This document shows, piece by piece, positions 35,313-45,900 of a stretch of 64,000 bases of DNA (its first letter is position 1; every line of letters starts with the position of its first letter). Position numbers and translations under genes: made by a program. The DNA is from Beroe forskalii (taxonomy: Eukaryota; Ctenophora; Nuda; Beroida; Beroidae). Location: positions 124,001 to 188,000 of the forward strand of contig WFMF01000104.1 in NCBI GenBank assembly GCA_011033025.1, in the 5' to 3' direction. Under the pieces are notes generated by a model that had not been told where the DNA came from, did no database searches, and was given only the letters and a program-made list of their open reading frames with translations.

Positions 35313-35998
35313 GATACACCTAGCAGCTAGGCAGGTACATAGAAAATGATACGGCCCACACGTTAATCTATGATACATTATATAGTGACTTTGATACGGT
35401 TTATATAGGACTGTGTGTGCAATGTTATTCTATGTAAATGATACACTGTACACCCAGCCTTTACCGCAGCGCTAAATATCTCGATGAAGAGTTTCTCAGC
35501 AGGGTTCACGAATCACGGAAACAGTTTACAAGCAACGTGTAAATTCAACAATACGGTGTATAGTGTACTTGTACATGAAAATAAAATTCCAAATAATGTT
35601 TACTGTGTGTTTATCGAATAATGGAATTACTTCATTAAACCTCTGAAAATTCGATGTGTGTCAATTATAGTCGTTAACAACCCCACCAACGGTGTCAGAC
35701 TTTTGATGTGTGATTTAAAAATCTTACGGCACGAAGTTTATCCATAGGAACCTATCCAGGAAAAAAAATCTTGTTCAGGTACCTAATATGATTTTTGTTC
35801 ATAAAGGTAGGTCGCTTTTTGGAAGGATGATAAAAGATTGAAACCTAAGCTTTGGATTATGAGTTGTTTGAAGCAATCTCTTCGAATGTGCTATTCATCT
35901 TGATGGCAGTGCATCTTTTTAAATTGAACAGGGGTATTTTTCAACGATGTGCATCACTAGGTGCAGATGCACTGAAGGGATGCGCAGAAAATGATAAG
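35313..35998 (+). repeat. Unique part of the left inverted arm
   Basis: TACACCTAGCAGCTAGG, GATACGGCCCACACG and CAGCGCTAAATATCTCG recur inverted at 38097-38562. A segment around 37775-37915 repeats it in direct orientation, so the core has several nested inversions. No gene. Confidence 0.8.
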
Positions 35999-35999
35999 T

Positions 36000-37360
36000 G
36001 AGAGGGTCGTTCAGGAGTGTGAGAGAGTCGTTCAGGACTGTGAGAGGGTCTTTCAGGACTGTGAGATTGTCGATTAGGACTGTGAAAGTGTCGTTCAGGA
36101 CTGTACGAGAGGGTCGTTCAGGACTGTGAGAGGGTCGTTCAGGACTGCTAGATGGTCGATTAGGACTGTGAGAGGGTCGTTCAGGACTGTACAACTACAA
36201 GAGGGTCGTTCAGGACTGCTAGAGAGTCGTTCAGGAGTGTGAAAGTGTCGTTCAGGACTGTACGAGAGGGTCGTTCAGGAGTGTGAAAGTGTCGTTCAGG
36301 AGTGTGAGAGGGTCTTTCAGGACTGTGAGATTGTCGATTAGGACTGTGAAAGGGTTGTTCAGGACTGTGAAAGTGTCGTTCAGGACTGTGAGAGGGGTTC
36401 AGGACTGGTAGATTGTCGATTAGGACTGTGAAAGTGTCGTTCAGGACTGTACGAGAGGGTCGTTCAGGACTGTGAGAGGGGTTCAGGACTGCTAGATGGT
36501 CGATTAGGACTGTGAGAGGGTCGTTCAGGACTGTACAACTACAAGAGGGTCGTTCAGGACTGCTAGAGGGTCGTTCAGGAGTGTGAAAGTGTCGTTCAGG
36601 ACTGTACGAGAGGGTCGTTCAGGAGTGTGAAAGGGTTGTTCAGGACTGCACAAGAGAGTCGATCACGAGTGTGAGAGGGTCGTTCAGGACTGTCCAAGAG
36701 GGTCGATCAGGAGTGTGAGCGGGTCGATCAGGACTGTACAGGAGGGTCGTCAGGACTGTGAGAGGGTCGTTCAGGACTGTACAGGAGGGTCGTCAGGACT
36801 GTGAGAGGGTCTTTCAGGACTGTGAGATTGTCGATAAGGACTGTGAAAGTGTCGTTCAGGACTGTACAGGGTCGGTCGTCAGGACTGTGAGAGGGGTCTT
36901 TCAGGACTGTGAGATTGTCGATAAGGACTGTGAAAGTGTCGTTCAGGACTGTACAGGAGGGTCGTCAGGACTGTGAGAGGGTCTTTCAGGACTGTGAGAT
37001 TGTCGATTAGGACTGTGAAAGTGTCGTTCAGGACTGTACAGGAGGGTCGTCAGGACTGTGAGAGGGTCTTTCAGGACTGTGAGATTGTCGATTAGGACTG
37101 TGAAAGTGTCGTTCAGGACTGTACAGGAGGGTCGTCAGGACTGTGAGAGGGTCTTTCAGGACTGTGAGATTGTCGATTAGGACTGTGAAAGTGTCGTTCA
37201 GGACTGTACAGGAGGGTCGTCAGGACTGTGAGAGGGTCTTTCAGGACTGTGAGAGGGTCGTTCAGGACTGCGAGAGGGTCGATCAGGACTGTACAGGAGG
37301 GGGGTCAGGACTGTGAGAGGGTCGATCAGGACTGTGAGCGGGTCGATCAGGACTGTGCAT
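36000..37360 (+). repeat. 21-bp minisatellite with 85-bp higher-order unit
   Basis: The basic unit is GGGTCGTTCAGGACTGTGAG plus A, with variants GTCGATTAGGACTGTGAAAGT and GTACAGGAGGGTCGTCAGGA. Between 36785 and 37230 a block of four variants repeats at spacing 85 (for example 36952, 37037, 37122, 37207), showing recent higher-order amplification. Confidence 0.93.
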
Positions 37361-39119
37361 GGTACTTTTAACATAAATTGCCCTAAATTATTCTGCGATA
37401 TGAAGATTGAAGATCGATGATATAGAATCATCCAAGAATGCAAAGGAACCTTCCATTAAATTTCGGTGCATCCTTTATTATATAAGGTACACTTCAACTT
37501 CTAGTGACAAATCGGTACGAGGATTACAAACTGGTGATTGAGTTTTGAAATCCGTACCGATAAGTCACCGAAGTAGAGTCTGTGGTTGATCAAATTAGTC
37601 GTCTTCCGGATTCATGAAGTAAGAAGACGTGACATATCAATCACAGTTCGATAGACGAATCGGTACGGGTGACATATCGGGGTCTAGCAATATTTTCGAC
37701 ACAGTTTATTGTTTAAATCCTCAATTTAAACTATCAATTAACGTCGTGTTCTTGATACAATTGAAGATGAAACATTATATAGTGACTTTGATACGGTTTA
37801 TATAGGACAGTGTGTGTTATGTTATTTTAATATATAAATGATACACTGTACACCCAGCCTTTATTACCGCAGCGCTAAATATCTCGAGAAGAGTTTCTGA
37901 GCAGGGTTCACTCGTCCTACTCTGATTCACGTCCTATTGACGAAGAAATCCTTGTTCTACACACCACGTCTTTACATCAGTGTCGAAATTTTATTTCCAT
38001 CTACAAGTAAACTATACATTGTAGGTACACTGTACATTGTATGTTGATTTTACGTTGCTAGCAAACTGTTTCCGTGAACCCTGCTCAGAAACTCTTCATC
38101 GAGATCATATTAGGTACCTACCAAAGATTTTTTTTCCTGGAAAGGTTCCTATGGATAAACTTCGTGCCGTAAGATTTTAAATCACACATCAAAACACCGT
38201 TGGTGGGGTTGTTAACGACTATAATTGACACATCGAATTTTCAGAGGTTTAATGAAGTAATTCCATTATTCGATAAACACACAGTAAACATTATTTGGAA
38301 TTTTATTTTCATGTACAAGTACACTATACACCGTATTGTTGAATTTACGTTGCTTGTAAACTGTTTCCGTGATTCGTGAACCCTGCTGAGAAACTCTTCA
38401 TCGAGATATTTAGCGCTGCGGTAAAGGCTGGGTGTACAGTGTATCATTTACATAGAATAACATTGCACACACAGTCCTATATAAACCGTATCAAAGTCAC
38501 TATATAATGTATCATAGATTAACGTGTGGGCCGTATCACTATGTACCTAGCTGCTAGGTGTATCTTACAATAACATTGCGCCCCAGTGTGCGGTCGGTGC
38601 TCCGAGGCGTATCGAATATCAAAGTCGGTCACGTGACATGCATTCTGTATGTTTTACCTGATATGCGCGGTGTGACGTAGAAGTCACGTGAACGGGTTGA
38701 GGTGGGTGCGTGATAATCGTGGTCACGTGACAGTCACGTGATGCCACTCGAAAGCTCGTGTTGCCAAATGAAAACACGTTTTAGTTTCTTCTTGTATCAG
38801 CAATTATAATGCCCCTGTGCTCTGTGTGTGAATGTGATGTGAATAGGATTACATATATACCAATACACAGAGAAGCTTTCCAATTAAAATGGTCTGAGAA
38901 ATAGCGAAGCAATGTCAACATTCCATCATTGATGTGGATGGTTATTAAGCTTTATGCTATAGCTGGTGTGCGTAATCATATTATTGATATTCCATTTCCC
39001 GCTGATCATTAGTCAAGATGACAAGAAGTACCTACCGTGTTTCGAACTGAAACCGGAAACTCTCCCTACGCTATCACTGACAGGCTTATTACTTTATTAC
39101 CTTATTACTTTATTACATA
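37361..39119. other. Core and right unique arm of the 6.9-kb element
   Basis: 37490-37700 is unassigned sequence, 37775-38100 contains rearranged direct and inverted copies of the arm, 38097-38562 is the inverted arm, and 38590-39119 is single-copy here. No supported gene. Confidence 0.5.
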
Positions 39120-39905
39120 CCTTAGTGGTAGAAATTAAGAAGTGTACTATTTAAGGCAGTAAGCAATTTTACTGCCTTAAATAGTACACTCCTTAAATTC
39201 TACAAGTCTTAATTTCTCCCTACCGTAATTTGTACAATACCCAAATTTTAGAAAATTTTGTTTAAGTAAAGATTTGTACATCTATGCCTAGCTTTTCTTT
39301 CACTACAATATCAAGGCATTCTATTTTCTCTCGATACAGGTTCAGAATTTTTCAGCGATAGCATCACTGCAAACAAAATTGAACTTGAAGTTGATATGAT
39401 AAACAATTATCACTCGATTAAAATTATAGGCATTTCTTCAGCTTCTTCGTCTTCCTGCACATCTTCCATAATCCATATCTTCCATCTCAAGCCCAATAGA
39501 ACCATCTTCGATGTCTTCTTTGATGTTTTTCATCAGGAAACAAGGCCTTCAAAATTTCAGCGGAATCATCGGCCAATCTTTTGATCAAACGGAGGCAGTG
39601 AAACGTTGCAAAGAACATGGTGTTGACTCTAGGATGTTCATTGACCCATTTGCTAATCTGTTTCGCAAGAACGCCTAGTTTTACTGTTGTCTATATTCTA
39701 TAGATCCCAAATAAATTGAATTCAATGGAAAAATCTGCCCCTCTTCTTGTTTTCATATCGGTATTTTTGGCTGAAAATTGGTGAAACGACGTGAAATTTA
39801 GTCCTAGATTTGCCTGATTTTTGTAGAAATGTTACTGCCTTAATTAGTACACTTCTTAATAAGTACGTCCTTAATAAATACACATCTTAATTTCTACCAC
39901 TAAGG
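39120..39905. mobile_element. 786-bp MITE with TA duplication (CCTTAGTGGTAGAAATTAAG)
   Basis: The left end CCTTAGTGGTAGAAATTAAG and the right end CTTAATTTCTACCACTAAGG are exact inverse partners, each flanked by TA (39118-39119 and 39906-39907), as in Tc1/mariner-type insertions. Near the left end a 50-bp hairpin (39141-39190) has perfect 22-base arms starting AGTGTACTATTTAAGGCAG. A further copy starts at 63358. No transposase. Confidence 0.85.
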
Positions 39906-40261
39906 TAATCAGAGTGGGAGAGTCCTCCTCCGGTACAGCCCTTGCGCTGCCTATAAAGTTAAGAAGTTAAAAGAGAAGATACCATATAGGAATGAACTAA
40001 GAGCCAAATTTTCCAGGGCTAAATAACGGGCGATTCCAGAAAGCTTGGTATCACATAACCACAGAAGCACATAATATCAAAAACCTATGAAGATCTGAGT
40101 TTTGGCCCCAAAACGACACCACCTTAGCCTAGTGAAAGGCATTCATGATAAAATGATATCATTTCTGTGGGCCGAAAGAAAATTTTTAAATCATAATTTG
40201 ATCCGATAGCCCTACCCCTGGCGTGGACCCCTGTTGATGGGGGGAGTAAGTAACTTTTCAA
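39906..40261. other. Right spacer of the 6.9-kb element
   Basis: Single-copy in this window and without a supported gene. Confidence 0.3.
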
Positions 40262-40850
40262 CCTATGAAGGCTTTCATTGGTATATCAGAGACCACTAAA
40301 AGCTTGCATCAGATCATTCGAATCTTGCAAATATCGCAATGAAAATCTTGCCTTTCCTATGAAGGCTTTCATTGGTATATCAGAGACCACTAAAAGCTTG
40401 CATCAGATCATTCGAATCTTGCAAATATTGCAATGAAAATCTTGCCTTTCCTATGAAGGCTTGCAGTGGAATATCAGAGACCACTAAAAGCTTGCATTAG
40501 ATCATTGGAATCTTGCAAATATTGCAATGAAAATCTTGCCTTTCCTATGAAGGCTTGCAGTGGAATATCAGAGACCACTCAAAGTTTGCATAGGACCAAC
40601 TGAATCTTGCAAATATTGCAATGAAAATCTTGCCTTTCCTATGAAAACTTGCAGTGAAATATCAGAGACCACTAAAAGCTTGCATTAGATCATTTGAATC
40701 TTGCAAATATTGCAATGAAAATCTTGCCTTTCCTATGAAAGCTTGCAGTGAAATATCAGAGACCACTAAAAGCTTGCATAAGATCATACGAATCTTGCAA
40801 ATATTTGAATTAAAATCTTGCCTTTCCTATGAAGGCTTGCATGGGAGTCT
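40262..40850 (-). repeat. 94-bp satellite, right arm (inverted), about 6 units
   Basis: Reverse complement of the array at 34330-35310, with the same AAAGCTTGCAT and AAATCTTGCCTTTCC words. The arm is shorter than the left one. Confidence 0.92.
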
Positions 40851-41110
40851 ACATTATGACAGGCATTTTCCTACTGTTGGGTCAGCCAAAGACTGCTCAA
40901 CGTGTGAAATATTGCAAACTTCTTTGCAAGCTTTTTGTTGCCAAATGCTAGATTTGTCTTCTGTCTCATACGGCAAATCTTGCAAAACCACCAAATAAAC
41001 TTGCTGGTCCCTAATTGATTTAAATTCCGCTGGCTATGATGAGCAGTCTTTTGGTAATCTCATGCAAGTTTTTTGGTGACTAGTGCATTATACCATCGGG
41101 GGGGGAGCCT

Positions 41111-42925
41111 GAATAACATTCCCACTTGAATCAGGCTGGGAGAGAAGGGACACCCTCAAGAAATGGACTTAGAACTTTAGAATAACATTTCCACTTGAAT
41201 CAGGCAGGGAGAGAAGGGACACCCTCAAGTAATGGACTTAGAACTTTAGAATAACATTTCCACCTGAATCAGGCAGGGAGAGAAGGGACACCCTCAAGAA
41301 ATGGACTTAGAACTTTAGAATAACATTCCCACTTGAATCAGGCAGGGAGAGAAGGGACACCCTCAAGAAATGGACTTAGAACTTTAGAATAACATTTCCA
41401 CTTGAATCAGGCAGGAGAGAAGGGACACCCTCAAGTAATGGACTTAGAACTTTTAGAATAACATTTCCACTTGAATCAGGCAGGGAGAGAAGGACACCCT
41501 CAAGAAATGGACTTAGAACTTTAGAATAACGTTTCCACTTGAATCAGGCAGGGAGAAGGGACACCCTCAAGAAATGGACTTAGAACTTTAGAATAACATT
41601 TCCACTTGAATCAGGCAGGGAGAGAAGGGACACCCTCAAGAAATGGACTTAGAACTTTAGAATAACATTTCCACTTGAATCAGGCAGGGAGAGAAGGACA
41701 CCCTCAAGAAATGGACTTAGAACTTTAGAATAACGTTTCCACTTGAATCAGGCAGGGAGAGAAGGGACACCCTCAAGTAATGGACTTAGAACTTTAGAAT
41801 AACATTTCCACTTGAATCAGGCAGGGAGAAGGGACACCCTCAAGAAATGGACTTAGAACTTTAGAATAACATTTCCACTTGAATCAGGCAGGGAGAGAAG
41901 GGACACCCTCAAGAAATGGACTTAGAACTTTAGAATAACATTTCCACTTGAATCAGGCAGGGAGAGAAGGGACACCCTCAAGTAATGGACTTAGAACTTT
42001 AGAATAACGTTTCCACTTGAATCAGGCAGGGAGAGAATGGACACCCTCAAGAAATGGACTTAGAACTTTAGAATAACATTTCCACTTGAATCAGGCTGGG
42101 AGAGAAGGGACACCCTCAAGAAATGGACTTAGAACTTTAGAATAACATTTCCACTTGAATCAGGCAGGGAGAGAAGGGACACCCTCAAGAAATGGACTTA
42201 GAACTTTAGAATAACATTTCCACTTGAATCAGGCAGGAGAGAAGGGACACCCTCAAGTAATGGACTTAGAACTTTAGAATAACGTTTCCACTTGAATCAG
42301 GCAGGGAGAGAATGGACACCCTCAAGAAATGGACTTAGAACTTTAGAATAACATTCCCACTTGAATCAGGCTGGGAGAGAAGGGACACTCTCAAGAAATG
42401 GACTTAGAACTTTAGAATAACATTTCCACTTGAATCAGGCAGGGAGAGAAGGGACACCCTCAAGAAATGGACTTAGAACTTTAGAATAACATTTCCACTT
42501 GAATCAGGCAGGGAGAGAAGGGACACCCTCAAGAAATGGACTTAGAACTTTAGAATAACATTTCCACCTGAATCAGGCAGGGAGAGAAGGGACACCCTCA
42601 AGTAATGGACTTAGAACTTTAGAATAACATTTCCACTTGAATCAGGCAGGGAGAGAAGGGACACCCTCAAGAAATGGACTTAGAACTTTAGAATAACATT
42701 TCCACCTGAATCAGGCAGGGATAGAAGGGACACCCTCAAGAAATGGACTTAGAACTTTAGAATAACATTTCCACCTGAATCAGGCAGGGATAGAAGGGAC
42801 ACCCTCAAGAAATGGACTTAGAACTTTAGAATAACATTTCCACTTGAATCAGGCAGGGAGAGAAGGGACACCCTCAAGTAATGGACCTAGAACTTTAGAA
42901 TAACATTTCCACTTGAATCAGGCAG
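41111..42925 (+). repeat. 69-bp minisatellite, right part (about 26 units)
   Basis: Continues the array interrupted at 34220. Unit starts are exactly 69 bases apart (for example 42149 and 42218). The last unit runs straight into the exon at 42926, so each unit carries a copy of that exon's acceptor (AATCAGGCAG) and first 22 bases. Confidence 0.95.
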
Positions 42926-45900
42926 GGAGAGAAGGGACACCCTCAAGAAAGACCGCCGAGTGTCAGAAGACAGCAGGAGCTCGCACACTCTTGGTAGACG
43001 TAGGACTGGGAGTGAGTCTGAGAGGAGGAGTGGAGGAGGGGAGGTGGCCAGGGCAGGGAAGTGCTCTTCTCTGTCCTACAGAGCAGAGCAAGTCAACTGT
43101 CTCAACCCCTCAGATATAGAGACGGATCTCATGCGACTCAGCAGAGCTTTGAGTAAGTGATTTACAAATTCAAAGTACGTCGACAGCCCTCATTTCCCAC
43201 GTTAATGCTGATCAGTTGGTACTCCATCACTATGGACTATTGACTGATTGTTTCTTAGGGTAAAGGGGTGAAGTGGGACAATTTGAGATATTCAGGGTGC
43301 CACAGTCACACTTTTAACGAAAATTAATTTTTGGTTGATGATTTTAGCAATGAACCCATCCTCTTTCCATAGAATTGGTCGAAAAAATCTCAACCAATGG
43401 TTTTCATATAGAAAAAGCTGTCCATCTTTTCCCGCAGCATGTCCCACTTCACCCCTCATGTGGAGGTAAAGAGGACAGTCTCTGTAGCCCTGAGATAACC
43501 ATTTGCAGCCTTTTTAAAATGTCCCACTTTACCCACGTGCTCACCTAAAAACTTCGTAAATTTGTTGTATGGGAACCATTTATCGATTTTTCTCCATTGC
43601 AACGGTTCAGTTGTCATCTGAGTGAAGCCCAAAAATGACGAAATTTAATGAGAAAATGTAATTACCTATAATTAGCACGTTGTGGGGAAAGAGGGACACT
43701 GATAGTTAACAAGGATAATTATCACAATATAAACAATAAAAGCATTTACAATTCATAATTTGTTTACTAAAACATCACCTTATAAGTTTCTCTGGCATGA
43801 AATTTTATTTTCATTGAAAATCATGTTAATGGGGAAAGTGGGACAGTCAAGTCAGATCAAATGAAATCATGTATTCCTAAAGAAACAATTATGCCGTGGA
43901 GGTTGTTTTCATCAAGATTTTCACTTTGGTTGTAGTATACTTTATTTTTTCTTGAAAATAGCACTAAATGATATGGTATAATAATTTTGGGGGGAAAGTG
44001 GGACAGTTGCGCAAAAATTGTCAAAAATTCAATAAAAATCTATAATTTTAATTCGTGATGCTGTATTAAAAGTTTTAATAGGCATTATTGATACGTAGAT
44101 ACTAAAAGCAGGAACTAGCGAAACCACCCCGAAACAAGCCGAAACAAGCGGAACGACCCGAAACCACCCCGAACCAACCCAAAAACCTTCCGAAACAAGC
44201 CGAAACAAGGCGAAACGAGCCGAAACAACCCGAAACAACCCGAAACAAGCGAAACAGGCGAAACAACCCGAAACAAGCGAATCAACTGAAACAACCCGAA
44301 ACAAGCAGTTTTGTATTTTCCACTTGTTTCTGGCTTGTTTCGGCTTGTTCAACTTGTTTCGGTTGATTCGCTTGTTTCAGGTTGGTTCGCCTTGTTTTCG
44401 CTTGATACGACAGAAAAAACACGAAACAACCCGAATCAAGCCCGAATCAAGCCAATTTTTACTAAAACCTGGAACAACCCGAAACAAGCCGAATCACCCC
44501 GAAACAAGCCGAATCACCCCGAAACAAGCCGAAACAAAACAAAACAATCAACAAACTCGAAAAGCGAAACAACCCGAAACAAGCGAATCAACTCGAAACA
44601 AGCAGTTTTGCATTTTCCGCTTGTTTCGGCTTGTTTCGGGTTGATTCGCTTGTTTCGGCTTGTTTCGCTTGTTTCGGCTTGTTTCGGCTTGTTTCGGCTT
44701 GTTTCGGGTTGATTCGCTTGTTTCGGCTTGTTTCGGGTTGATTCGCTTGTTTCAGCTTGTTTCGCTTGTTTCGGCTTGTTTCGAGTAAATCAACCGAATC
44801 AAACGATTCAACCCGAATAAACATCGAAACGAGCCGAATCAATCTGAAGCCGGCCATGATCAATCCGGAATAAGTGTCAGAGTCAAGGTGAATCAACCCG
44901 TATAATTATGGGACATAACTAATAGGATATTTATTGATATTCAGTTTGTCAAGAAATATGTTCTAGTCATCTAGCTATCTAGGCACTCTTAGAGATGTGT
45001 ATACACAAATCTTATGAACTTATATAATTGTATCTCCTTTTCATGATAGGCGACTTTTTACTCAATCCCAACTCAGTCGGCTCATTTACCTGTCTGTCAA
45101 CTGTGAAACACTGCGTACACTGCACATATTTGTATATTATGCATATCCTGTTCTCACAGATCTCTATTTTTTATTTTTCCCTTTCCAACTAACTATTTAG
45201 AGTTGACTGCGGATCCTTATTAGCACTTCCGTACTGTAGTATGTAGATAAAATACTCTGGCTACGTTATCTCTTTTCACCATTCATCACCACCCTATTCT
45301 TGATAACTGATCAACTGTGTCTGACCTGATAATTACATAATAACGTAATCACTCGAGAGGTCGAATGTTTTCAGGTTCCTATCACTCGTTAACTCATTAA
45401 GGCACGGTACTTAACAGTCTTGTTTTGCTAACAGTCATCAAATTATGACAATTATGATCTTTCTCAAGCTGACAACAAAATATTAATGACCTCCTTATTC
45501 GTGGTAAAAATGATCATTTTAAATGCAACGTCATTAATCATTATAATTAATCATGTTATTCCCTTAATTTGCAACAAAATGAAATACAACTCACAATTCG
45601 TAATGGAGAAAAATTATTTGCGGGTCAGTTATCATTCATGTTTGACTATATAACTCCATGAATTGGTGTTTAAAGTTATGACATTTACTAAAACTTATAT
45701 GTTCGTATTATCCAGTATCATCGTCATCCGTGTTTTAGTCTCAAAATGACACGACTCCAATTCGGACAACACTCGAATCAATTCGGAAATTGTCCCACTC
45801 GATATCAATTCATTCAAGTTTACCGGGCAATTTACTGGGCTACGTGGCATAGAGATGCCAATTTAGAGATGCTTCTCGAGTTCACATTTTCATAAAGGCA

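Larger units (their letters stand above)
34221..41110. mobile_element. 6.9-kb fold-back element inserted in the 69-bp array, 6-bp target duplication
   Basis: Ends are AGGCTCCCCCCCCGATGG and, inverted, CCATCGGGGGGGGAGCCT, continuing to TATAATGCA/TGCATTATA. They are flanked by GAATAA on both sides (34215-34220 and 41111-41116). Because the host sequence is a known tandem unit, the 6-bp duplication is unambiguous. Inverted arms include the 94-bp satellite (34330-35310 against 40262-40850) and about 480 bases of unique sequence (35313-35795 against 38097-38562). The middle holds a 21/85-bp minisatellite, further internal inversions, and a nested TA-flanked MITE (39120-39905). It has no transposase. 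Terminus type and duplication length resemble the element at 17722. Confidence 0.88.

Noticed and set aside
36000-37360. CRISPR-like array
   Set aside because: Units are contiguous with variants of the same 21-mer. There are no unique spacers of constant length, no cas genes, and the context is eukaryotic.
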